A stretch of 64,000 bases of DNA, taken from the NCBI GenBank assembly GCA_946413525.1, contig CAMKKZ010000017.1, positions 1 to 64,000 of the forward strand, given 5' to 3'. Origin of the DNA: an uncultured Oribacterium sp. Lineage in GTDB: Bacteria; Bacillota; Clostridia; Lachnospirales; Lachnospiraceae. The notes under the pieces are model-generated. The model worked only from the letters and a program-made list of their open reading frames with translations, made no database searches and was not told where the DNA came from. Both the position numbers and the translations under genes were made by a program. Below are positions 16,947-23,963 of the stretch, one piece after another; within the stretch, counting starts at the first letter, position 1; every line of letters begins with the position of its first letter.

Positions 16947-18185
16947 ATGAAAAAAACACTCGCAATGCTTTGCAGCTTTATGTTGGCGGTTAGTCTCCTT
17001 GCCGGCTGCGGTGGTTCTTCCGTTTCATCGCCTGCTCCGTCCGCAGCAGAGTCCGAAAGCACCGTAAAGGAAACGGAAGAAACTTCACCTGAGGCGGAAT
17101 CAGAGGCAGATACAAGTTCGGCGGCTTCTCAGGAAACAGAAGAGAAATCAGAGGACGATTCGGCCAATGAAGCCGAATCAGCCGAAGAGTCCGGTCAGGA
17201 CGCGGAGGCTGAATCTTCCGCATCGAAACTTGGGGATGCGCCCGAGGCTCCGGAGGTTTCCGGGGAATCAGGCGAGGAAGCCGGGGAGACAGAGGCTTCC
17301 GCGGCAGCGGTTAACACATCTATTCTCATGGAATCGGATGACGCCATGATCAACACATATTCCCTCCTGGCAGTGAATCCGGATTCTCCCTTTGAGGATG
17401 CTGACGGGAACCCGGTGGATGGAGTGGAGATAAATACCGAAGGCGCAGCCGCGCTGATTGAATGGTTCCTTTCTGACGAAGGTTTGGAGCTGGCGGAGAA
17501 TTTCGGTCAGGAAGAATATGGAGACAGCCTTTTCTACCTGCTGGAAGGCGCGCCGCGTTTTGAAGGTGAGATTAAGCCTGCTACGGATGAAACGGCAAAA
17601 ATCCGTCTGTCCACCACAACCTCGGTGAATGATTCCGGCCTTCTGGGAGCCCTGCTCCCTGTATTCGAAATGGAGTATGGCTATACCGTGGAAGTTCAGT
17701 CCGCTGGCACGGGCAAGGCCATTGCCGCCGCAAAATATGGTAATGCGGATCTCATCCTTGTACATGCCAAGTCCCAGGAGGAACAGTTTGTTGCGGACGG
17801 CTTTGCCTATGTCCCGGAAGGCTTTGATACAGAGCGCCTTTCCTTCCTGTATAATTTCTTCGTCCTCTGCGGACCGTCTGACGACCCTGCCGGCGTGAAG
17901 GATTGCGCCAGCGTCCTGGATGCTTTCAAGGCAATCGCGGATGGAAAGTTTGCCTTTATCTCCCGCGGTGATGGATCTGGAACGCATACAAAGGAGCTGT
18001 CCCTTTGGCCGGAGGAACTGGGCATTACCGCTGAGGCTGAGAGCTTTGCCGATTATACTGATTGGTATATTTCTGCCAATGCCGGCATGGGTTCCTGCCT
18101 TGTGATGGCTGAGGAGATGAACGCCTATATTCTTACGGACAAAGCCACTTTCCTGACCTTCCGATCCAATGGCGGAGTCATGTAG
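16947..18185 (+). CDS. tupA: Tungstate-binding lipoprotein TupA, apparently circularly permuted
   Basis: 412 residues. Residues 1-21 are a lipoprotein signal with lipobox LLAGC (C21), so the protein is membrane anchored outside the cell and should feed oxyanion to TupB/TupC. Residues about 25-122 are a Ser/Glu/Ala linker. Residues about 124-197 (ILMESDDAMINTYSLLAVNP, IEWFLSDEGLELAENFG, YGDSLF) correspond to what is normally the C-terminal segment of TupA. Residues 219-412 then begin with STTTSVNDSGLL, the usual N-terminus with the TTTS oxyanion loop, and run through VSAGTGKA-like, ILVHAKS, SRGDGSGTHTKEL, WYISANAGMG and LTDKATFL, stopping where the usual C-terminal segment would start. All parts are present but in rotated order. 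ATG after AGGAGG; an upstream in-frame GTG (16851) lies in the terminator and is rejected. Confidence 0.88.
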   Translation: MKKTLAMLCSFMLAVSLLAGCGGSSVSSPAPSAAESESTVKETEETSPEAESEADTSSAASQETEEKSEDDSANEAESAEESGQDAEAESSASKLGDAPEAPEVSGESGEEAGETEASAAAVNTSILMESDDAMINTYSLLAVNPDSPFEDADGNPVDGVEINTEGAAALIEWFLSDEGLELAENFGQEEYGDSLFYLLEGAPRFEGEIKPATDETAKIRLSTTTSVNDSGLLGALLPVFEMEYGYTVEVQSAGTGKAIAAAKYGNADLILVHAKSQEEQFVADGFAYVPEGFDTERLSFLYNFFVLCGPSDDPAGVKDCASVLDAFKAIADGKFAFISRGDGSGTHTKELSLWPEELGITAEAESFADYTDWYISANAGMGSCLVMAEEMNAYILTDKATFLTFRSNGGVM

Positions 18186-18241
18186 CTTGTGATGACGTAG
18201 CTGTTCAGCTTGACTGAACGTTTACATCCTTTAAAAAAGTT

Positions 18242-18358
18242 AACTATTCAGCACCCTATTCGCAGTCGCTTTTGGCGACTTCATGCGCGCATTCAGAGGC
18301 GCTCCGCGCCTTGTCCGCCCTCTGGATTTCAGAGAATTCCAAAAGGTGCTGAATAGTT
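18242..18358 (+). mobile_element. Family C MITE-like element between tupA and tupB
   Basis: A 117-bp element bounded by perfect 14-bp terminal inverted repeats, AACTATTCAGCACC and GGTGCTGAATAGTT. Inside are further small palindromes (GAGGCGCTCCGCGCC and AGTCGC/GGCGACT). A close copy with imperfect ends lies at 38549-38667 and a partial one at 93-173. No open frame of note. It splits the tup operon between its first and second gene. Confidence 0.75.
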
Positions 18359-18376
18359 GAAAAAAAGGGGCGTTTT

Positions 18377-19063
18377 GTGCAATCTGCCATACAGAAAGCA
18401 ATTGAATTGATCCTGTCGGGAGACAGGGAACTGGGCAACATACTGCTGGTAACGGCAAAGACCTGCGTTACCAGCTCTTTGATTGCCCTTTTTATGGGTG
18501 TGCCGCTGGGGATTCTGCTTGGGGCGTGGAACTTCAGGGGCAGGCGGTTTCTGGTGATTATTATGCGCACCCTGATGGGAATGCCTCCGGTGGTTTGCGG
18601 GCTTGTCATGTACATCCTGTTTTCCGGGGTGGGTCCCTTTGGCAGATACAAGCTTCTTTTTACGGTAAACATTATGATCATTGCGCAGGTGGTGCTGATT
18701 ACCCCGCTGGTTATTGCGAATATCGAGACATATGTGTCTGCCATTGCCCCCTTGGTACAGGAGACATCCATTGGTCTTGGTCTCCGGCCATGGCAAACCC
18801 TGATGCTTCTGGCGAATGAATGTATTTATCCGATTTTCTCAACGTATCTGCTGGCCTTTGCCCGTTCCATTGCTGAGGTAGGCGCCGTCTCCATGGTCGG
18901 AGGGGCCATAGCCTGGAAGACCAATGTCATGACAACTGCCATTATGCTCTATACAAACAGGGGAAGCTTCACGCTGGGCATTGCGCTGGGCATCATCCTT
19001 ATGTCGATATCGCTGCTGGTCAATATTGTTGTTACGGTAATGCAGGGGAGGCTGAACAGATGA
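18377..19063 (+). CDS. tupB: Tungstate ABC transporter permease TupB
   Basis: 228 residues with about five membrane-spanning segments and a single BPD_transp_1 permease domain. The cytoplasmic coupling loop with the EAA-like sequence LGLRPWQTLMLLANE appears near residue 135. Segments such as LFMGVPLGILLGAW and MPPVVCGLVMYILFSG fit the TupB/WtpB/ModB group. It forms the channel through which tungstate (or molybdate) delivered by TupA enters. The start is GTG with a GGGG purine stretch some 10 bases upstream. The stop overlaps the tupC start (ATGA), so the two are translationally coupled. The gap before it is occupied by a family C element. Confidence 0.9.
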   Translation: MQSAIQKAIELILSGDRELGNILLVTAKTCVTSSLIALFMGVPLGILLGAWNFRGRRFLVIIMRTLMGMPPVVCGLVMYILFSGVGPFGRYKLLFTVNIMIIAQVVLITPLVIANIETYVSAIAPLVQETSIGLGLRPWQTLMLLANECIYPIFSTYLLAFARSIAEVGAVSMVGGAIAWKTNVMTTAIMLYTNRGSFTLGIALGIILMSISLLVNIVVTVMQGRLNR

Positions 19064-19797
19064 AGATTTCGGCATGCCGCAAGAGCTATAGAGGGAAGAC
19101 GGTGCTCCAATGCCCGGAGATGGAATATCAGCCGGGACGAATATATGCCGTGGTGGGGCCAAATGGCAGCGGCAAATCCACTTATGCCAGGCTGGCCGCA
19201 GGTGTGATTAAAAAGGACGGAGGCGGCATGGCGGTGGTATCCCATGAAAAGCCGATTTGCCACGCAGGCGGTTCGCAATGTCAGAACTCAGAATGGAGAA
19301 AAAACACTCGGATAAAAGAGATTCTTTATATGCCGCAGAAAAGCTTCCCTTTCCGTATGAGCCTCGAAAAGAATATCCTTCTTGCAGGAAATGATCGGCA
19401 AAGGGCGGCGAAGCTGATGGAAAGTCTTCGCTTAAGCAGCCTTTCCGGCAGGAGGGCCAGAGAGCTTTCCGGCGGGGAAACGGCGAAGATGGCATTGGCA
19501 AGAGTCCTCATGAAGCCCTGCGCCATGCTGATTCTGGACGAACCCACCTCAGCTATGGATATGGAATCAGCTATTGCCGCGGAACAGTTGATTCATGAAT
19601 ATACCATGGAAACAGGCTGCTGCGTGCTCTTCGTCACCCATGACCTTTCACAGGCCCGCAGGATGGCAACGGACGCGCTCTTTTTCTTCCATGGGGAGCT
19701 TTGTGAATTTGGTCCATCGGAAAAGGTGCTGTATGACCCGGCCCGTCCGGAAACCAGGACCTTCCTTGAGTATTACGGAGGCCTGGGTCAAAAGTGA
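19060..19797 (+). CDS. tupC: Tungstate ABC transporter ATPase TupC with in-frame repeat insertion
   Basis: 245 residues of the ABC ATPase family powering TupB. Walker A GPNGSGKST is at residues 33-41, the Q loop glutamine in YMPQK at 93, the signature LSGGE near 147, Walker B AMLILDEP near 165 and the switch histidine in FVTHDL near 195. Between Walker A and the Q loop, residues about 62-87 (starting HEKPICHAGG) have no counterpart in ordinary ABC proteins; the DNA beneath (19245-19320) is a family A palindromic repeat. The insertion keeps the frame and leaves all catalytic motifs intact, so the protein may still work. ATG overlaps the tupB stop. Confidence 0.9.
   Translation: MKISACRKSYRGKTVLQCPEMEYQPGRIYAVVGPNGSGKSTYARLAAGVIKKDGGGMAVVSHEKPICHAGGSQCQNSEWRKNTRIKEILYMPQKSFPFRMSLEKNILLAGNDRQRAAKLMESLRLSSLSGRRARELSGGETAKMALARVLMKPCAMLILDEPTSAMDMESAIAAEQLIHEYTMETGCCVLFVTHDLSQARRMATDALFFFHGELCEFGPSEKVLYDPARPETRTFLEYYGGLGQK
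19245..19320 (+). repeat. Family A repeat translated inside tupC
   Basis: GCCGATTTGCC, CGCAGGCGGTTCGC and ATGTCAGAA match the non-coding copy at 2020 base for base over long stretches, ending in ACACTCGGATAAAAGAG. About 75 bp, a multiple of three, without a stop codon in the frame used. Confidence 0.85.
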
Positions 19798-19811
19798 ACG
19801 CGAAAGCTGAT

Positions 19812-19848
19812 AATGGTTAGGGAAACGCTGATTAAATCAGCATTTCCT
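19812..19848. terminator. Bidirectional terminator between tupC and moaC
   Basis: GGAAACGCTGAT and ATCAGCATTTCC form a stem with one mismatch around a 2-4 base loop, and AAGG/CCTT flanks extend it. It sits exactly between two convergent genes, with T-rich or A-rich ends on each side. Confidence 0.6.
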
Positions 19849-20327
19849 TAAAAATGAAAATCGCCGCTTTTCCCGCCGCTCTTTTCCACGAGATGGATGT
19901 CATGGATGGACATTCTCTTGTTGATGGCTTTGCACATATCATATATTGTAAGCAGCGCTACGCTGACACCGGTGAGCGCTTCCATCTCGACGCCTGTTTT
20001 TCCTTCTGTCTTTACGGTGCAGACAGCCCTGACCTCTTTCTTTTCGGGAATCAGTTCGAAATGAAGAGTGGCATTGCTGAGATTCAATAAGTGGCACATT
20101 GGGATGAGTTCTGCCGTTCGCTTGCATCCCTGAATTCCGGCCACCTGGGCCACGGTCAGCACGTCTCCCTTTTTTACAGTTTTTCCTGAAATTGCGTTAA
20201 AAACTTCGTCTCCAACTGCGATTCTTCCTTCGGCTGCCGCCTCCCGATGTGTTATTTCCTTCTCGGATACATCCACCATCCGGGCGTTGCCCTGGGCGTC
20301 AAAATGTGTAAAATCCATATTCTCCAT
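19848..20327 (-). CDS. moaC: Cyclic pyranopterin monophosphate synthase MoaC
   Basis: 159 residues. MoaC converts the 3',8-cyclo-GTP made by MoaA into cyclic pyranopterin monophosphate, the first committed intermediate of molybdopterin synthesis. Family features are [17 protein letters not shown] near the N-terminus, IPMCHLLNL, the catalytic-region [29 protein letters not shown], and the active-site lysine end segment [10 protein letters not shown]. Length is standard. Two starts are possible: ATG at 20327 (3 bases from GGAGGA) and ATG at 20318, which gives the typical MDFTHFD start. It faces tupC and diverges from moaA across a repeat field. Confidence 0.95.
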   Translation of the reverse strand: MENMDFTHFDAQGNARMVDVSEKEITHREAAAEGRIAVGDEVFNAISGKTVKKGDVLTVAQVAGIQGCKRTAELIPMCHLLNLSNATLHFELIPEKKEVRAVCTVKTEGKTGVEMEALTGVSVALLTIYDMCKAINKRMSIHDIHLVEKSGGKSGDFHF

Positions 20328-20337
20328 TTTCCTCCCC

Positions 20338-20590
20338 TATTAGAGTGGGTTTTTGCTACTCTGAGTTCATGACAAACCGATGCGGCATCGCATCAGCAAG
20401 GCTCCTCTATTGGAGCAGGTTTTGGCTGCTTTTATTTCATGACAAGCCGATGCGGCATCGCATCAACCAGGCTCTCTATCAGAGTGGGTTTTGGCCACTC
20501 TGAATTCTGATATAGCGAAGCAGCGAAGCGCCTGCGGGACAAACCGGCTCCTCTATCAGAGTGGGTCTTCACCGCTCTGATTTCATGAAT
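20338..20590 (-). repeat. Family A repeats, four tandem copies (reverse orientation)
   Basis: Units delimited by CTCTATCAGAGTGGGTTTT(G) alternate with TTCATGACAAGCCGATGCGG, CATCGCATCA or with the GCGAAGCGCCTGCGGGACAAA form. Read on the minus strand these are family A and its variant. They fill half of the 563-bp moaC-moaA gap. Unit length and divergence argue against a CRISPR array. Confidence 0.8.
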
Positions 20591-20674
20591 TCTATCACCC
20601 AGTATTATATCATGTTTTATCCTATTCGTAGTCACGAAAATCATCTTGACGAAAGAGGATAATTTGGTACATAC

Positions 20675-20825
20675 TTTGACTTAATGCCGCAGGCGTTGAG
20701 TCCCATTTGTGTCGCGCCAGCGGCACAAATGAAGTATGAAAAGATTGCTTTTCATACTTATAGGTATTCAAGTAAAGTTTATACCTGGCTTTTTCCGCAG
20801 CTCAAAGAATGCTGCGGAAAAAGCC
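20675..20825 (+). repeat. Family B unit followed by family E hairpins
   Basis: Family B: TTAATGCCGCAGGCGTTGAG, TCCCATTTGTG, a GCGCC/GGCGC-like palindrome, then AAGTATGAAAAG paired with CTTTTCATACTT. Family E follows: AGGTAT/ATACCT, then a perfect 15-bp stem GGCTTTTTCCGCAGC paired with GCTGCGGAAAAAGCC around a short loop (about 20787-20825). The two families adjoin directly. It lies upstream of moaA. Confidence 0.75.
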
Positions 20826-20890
20826 ATCTGGGACGACAGTAAATAGCTCGCTGAATAGAGTTGCGACAATTTATCGGAAAGTGTTGTGGA

Positions 20891-21871
20891 ATGATTGATC
20901 AGTTCGGGAGAGACATTACTTATATGCGGCTGTCCGTGACCGACCGCTGCAATCTGCGCTGCCGCTATTGCATGCCGGAGGGCGTGGAGCTGGTGTCCAT
21001 GAAGGATATCCTGACGTATGAAGAGATGCTGGAGATATGCGCTGCTGCCGTGAGTCTTGGAATAAGGACCTTCAAAATTACGGGAGGCGATCCGTTGGTG
21101 CGGAAGGGCTGTGCCGGCTTTATTGCGGCGTTGAAATCTATTCCCGGCGTGCGCGAGGTCACCATGACTACCAATGGCGTTTTGCTGGATCATTATATGA
21201 CTGAGCTTCTTGCGGCAGGTCTTGATGCGGTGAACATCAGCCTTGACACGCTGGATCCCGGGCGATTCCGGGAGATTTCGGGCCGTGATGAGCTGGACGC
21301 GGTAAAAAAAGGAATTTCCGCCGCGCTTGACGCCGGCATAAAGGTCAAAATCAACACGGTGCTTCAGAAGGGCGTAAATGACGATGAGTGGTTGAGGCTT
21401 GCCATGCTGGCAGAAGATCGCAGGCTGGATGTCCGATTTATAGAGATGATGCCCATCGGCTTTGGGAGGGAGAGCGAAGGGGTTTCCAATGAATTTCTCC
21501 GCGGAGAGATGCTGCGGCTCTTTCCCGCTATGAAGGAGGATCTGTCAGTCCATGGAAACGGCCCGGCAGCTTACGTAAGAATCCCCGGCTGGAAGGGAGG
21601 AATTGGCTTTATCAGCCCGATTCATGGGAAGTTCTGCGGGAAGTGTAACCGTGTCCGCGTGACATCCCAAGGGAGGCTTAAGCCCTGCCTCTGCTTTGGG
21701 GAGTCTGTAAATCTCATGACAATCCTCCGGGGCAAGGAGGACGCGGACAAAAGGAAGAGGGCGCTGGAAGCTGCCCTGGAACAATGTATATATCATAAAC
21801 CCGGCCAGCATTGCTTTGAAGAGCCGGAAAAGATCAGCGAAACCGCCCGCATGGTGAATATTGGCGGATAA
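20891..21871 (+). CDS. moaA: GTP 3',8-cyclase MoaA (radical SAM)
   Basis: 326 residues. MoaA uses S-adenosylmethionine and two [4Fe-4S] clusters to rearrange GTP into 3',8-cyclo-GTP, the first step of molybdopterin synthesis. The N-terminal cluster motif CNLRCRYC starts near residue 20. The C-terminal cluster motif is CGKCNRVRVTSQGRLKPC near residue 250. The usual GGEP motif that binds the SAM amino group reads GGDP here (KITGGDPLVRK), a conservative but unusual change. The C-terminus MVNIGG matches the family end. I chose ATG at 20891; an in-frame TTG 30 bases earlier adds non-family residues. Followed by a small minus-strand gene, then the MOSC-MogA gene. Confidence 0.95.
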   Translation: MIDQFGRDITYMRLSVTDRCNLRCRYCMPEGVELVSMKDILTYEEMLEICAAAVSLGIRTFKITGGDPLVRKGCAGFIAALKSIPGVREVTMTTNGVLLDHYMTELLAAGLDAVNISLDTLDPGRFREISGRDELDAVKKGISAALDAGIKVKINTVLQKGVNDDEWLRLAMLAEDRRLDVRFIEMMPIGFGRESEGVSNEFLRGEMLRLFPAMKEDLSVHGNGPAAYVRIPGWKGGIGFISPIHGKFCGKCNRVRVTSQGRLKPCLCFGESVNLMTILRGKEDADKRKRALEAALEQCIYHKPGQHCFEEPEKISETARMVNIGG

Positions 21872-21887
21872 AGGGAGGATGTTTGTA

Positions 21888-22097
21888 TTATCCGAACAGT
21901 GCGCCACCCAGGCTTTTCTTATTGCATTTCGGGCAATAGTAGACATCCACATGGAACCAGTTGAGGTCGAATGCTTCTCCAACGGGATATTCGCCAACGG
22001 CAAGTTCCATTCTTCCCTGGCAGTAAGGACAATATTTTGCCGCTGTTTCGGTGTGATTTGCTGATGCGGTCATTTTTGCCATGTTAAGTGTATTCAT
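21888..22097 (-). CDS. Small zinc-ribbon protein (69 aa)
   Basis: A 69-residue protein with two CxxC pairs (YCPYCQG and YCPKCNK), so a single treble-clef or ribbon zinc site is likely. Between them are a beta-rich ELAVGEYPVGEAFDLNWFHVDVYY segment split by charged residues. The ATG at 22097 follows GGAAGGAAAT on the minus strand and is clearly better than an upstream in-frame start at 22178. I know no specific function. It lies antisense-side between moaA and the MOSC-MogA gene and converges on moaA, with only 16 bases between the stops. Confidence 0.7.
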   Translation of the reverse strand: MNTLNMAKMTASANHTETAAKYCPYCQGRMELAVGEYPVGEAFDLNWFHVDVYYCPKCNKKSLGGALFG

Positions 22098-22725
22098 AAT
22101 TATTTCCTTCCTTTCGATTAATAAATAAATCATCTGAGCAATCATAAGTGATGAGTAATCCCTAGCGCTCACGAGCAATCAATGACGATCATGTAGGATT
22201 TATGATGACTATGATGATTGTGTGAGGTTCATGACGATCATTTGTAGTATTTGTAGTTCATGACAATCATGTGGACAATTCAAGATATGAAATTGTTCGT
22301 CAATCACTTACAGATGCGGTATGTTACTCTTTTCGGGCGGCAAAGTCAAGCGAGGACCTGGCAGCAGGATTGGGGATATTCACTATTGATTTTCTAAGGG
22401 ATGTTTGAATTCGGCGAAAAATTTCCGCTTTTACCGCCTGCTTTTGACCGGGGAGCTTCTGTGGGTTTGTTCCATGAAATCGTTTTTCTTGTACAAATCG
22501 CTGAAATGAGAGCCTTGGATTTTCACAGAAATGGTGGTAAAAGAGGTCTGTTCCGAAAAAAGAACAATGAGCGGCTCTTGTTTATATTGAGTTTTCATTT
22601 TTTTGCTTGATGCAGCAAGCATTGAGTCCCATTTGTGCCTGGTCAGCGGCACAAATGAAGAATGAAAGGCTATAAGGCTATATATAATAGAAGTGTTTTA
22701 GAAGTATTTTAAAGGCAGGCTGTTT
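22098..22725. other. 628-bp intergenic region with minor repeats
   Basis: From about 22165 to 22290 the sequence repeats the motif TTCATGACRATCAT with loose spacing (22178, 22230, 22258). From 22607 to 22680 lies a family B copy (AAGCATTGAGTCCCATTTGTG, then GGCACAAATGAAG and AATGAAAGGC). No supported gene. The MOSC-MogA promoter is probably inside it, but I cannot place it. Confidence 0.5.
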
Positions 22726-23682
22726 ATGGATGAAAATGAAAAGATTGTTGGTATGGGGAAGGTTCTGGCTGTATGCGTGAGCGAAAAGAAAGGAACACAG
22801 AAGAAGGAGGTTCCCGAAGGGGTTCTCAGGGAGGACTGGGGGATTGAGGGCGATGCTCATGCCGGCAAATGGCACAGGCAGGTGAGCCTGCTTTCTTTTG
22901 AGAAGATAGAGGAATTCCGGGCAAAAGGCGCGGAGGTGGACTTTGGAGCTTTTGGCGAGAATCTGGTTGTGGACGGCTTTGATTTCCGAAGTATTCCGGT
23001 GGGAACCCGTTTTCGAGTCGGGGACGCGCTGCTGGAGCTGACCCAGATTGGGAAGGAATGCCATAGTCACTGTGCTATCTACAAGGAAATGGGCGACTGC
23101 ATCATGCCCAGGGAAGGCGTGTTCTGCAGGGTTCTGAAGGGCGGCGTTGTAAAGCCCGGCTCCGTGGTCTGCCAGTATGCCTTGAAGCCGGATCGTCCTT
23201 TTACAGCCGCGGTCGTCACATTAAGCGACAAGGGCGCAAGGGGAGAACGTGAGGACAAAAGCGGTCCGCTTATCCGGGAAACATTGGAATCCCAGGGATA
23301 CGAGGTCGTTGAGACGCTTCTCCTGCCGGACGAGAAGGCAAAGCTTGAATATGAATTGAAACGCCTTGCGGATCAGAGGCAGGTAAATGTGATTTTCACT
23401 ACCGGGGGTACCGGCTTTTCGGAGAGGGACATTACTCCGGAGGCCACCATTTCCGTATGCGACCGCATGGCGACCGGAATCGCGGAAGCCATGCGCTATT
23501 ATTCTCTGAAGATCACGCCAAGGGCAATGCTGAGCCGCCAGACTTCCGGCATAAGGAAAAAGACGCTCATTGTCAATATGCCCGGAAGCCCCAAGGCATG
23601 CCGGGAGGATCTGGAATTCATTCTACCTTCCCTTGCCCACGGCCTGGGGGTTCTCAGGGGCACGGATGGAGAATGCGGCTGA
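22726..23682 (+). CDS. MOSC domain-MogA fusion protein
   Basis: 318 residues with two domains. Residues about 10-150 are a MOSC domain (EGDAHAGKWHRQVSLLS, GAFGENLVVDG, ECHSHCAIYKEMGDC), a module related to the molybdenum cofactor sulfurase C-terminus and thought to handle sulfur or the cofactor. Residues about 160-318 are MogA-like: VTLSDKGARGEREDKSG, FTTGGTGFSERDITPEA and VNMPGSPKACRE mark the molybdopterin-binding fold that adenylylates molybdopterin before metal insertion. This domain pair is a recurrent arrangement in Clostridia. ATG at 22726 with AAAGGCAGG some 9 bases before. It belongs with moaA and moaC functionally, but no MoeA partner for metal insertion lies in the window. Confidence 0.9.
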   Translation: MDENEKIVGMGKVLAVCVSEKKGTQKKEVPEGVLREDWGIEGDAHAGKWHRQVSLLSFEKIEEFRAKGAEVDFGAFGENLVVDGFDFRSIPVGTRFRVGDALLELTQIGKECHSHCAIYKEMGDCIMPREGVFCRVLKGGVVKPGSVVCQYALKPDRPFTAAVVTLSDKGARGEREDKSGPLIRETLESQGYEVVETLLLPDEKAKLEYELKRLADQRQVNVIFTTGGTGFSERDITPEATISVCDRMATGIAEAMRYYSLKITPRAMLSRQTSGIRKKTLIVNMPGSPKACREDLEFILPSLAHGLGVLRGTDGECG

Positions 23683-23748
23683 CAGTGATCTTCGGAGTGC
23701 CGGTGCCCTGGCCCACGGGGAAGTTTTGTGAGCGGGAGAATTGAGATC

Positions 23749-23873
23749 GTTACAGAACTCCTTGTACTTTACCTCTGTTTAAGGGGATGCTGTATGAGCA
23801 GAAGGTATAAGAGTGTTATAGAACGCCCTGTACTTTGCCCTGGCCTACGGAGATGTTGTATGGGCAGAAGGTA
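23749..23873 (+). repeat. Tandem 60-bp duplication
   Basis: Two units (about 23749-23808 and 23815-23873) align as GTTA(C/T)AGAAC(T/G)CC(T/C)TGTACTTT, then a variable middle, then G(G/A)GATG(C/T)TGTATG(A/G)GCAGAAGGTA. They fill the gap before the desulfurase-like gene. Role unknown. Confidence 0.65.
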
Positions 23874-23963
23874 CTGACAGGTGGATGTTCATGGGATGGG
23901 AATGCTTTATCCTGATGATGCGGCAGGCATTGAAGCCTGCCGTGTCAGCGGACGTGCGGGGAG

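Noticed and set aside
20338-20590. Possible CRISPR array
   Set aside because: Units are about 60-75 bp without distinct unique spacers, diverge between copies, match family A elsewhere, and no cas gene is present.
22401-22610. A 69-codon frame
   Set aside because: No ribosome binding site, no recognisable features, and it is preceded by a repetitive non-coding stretch.
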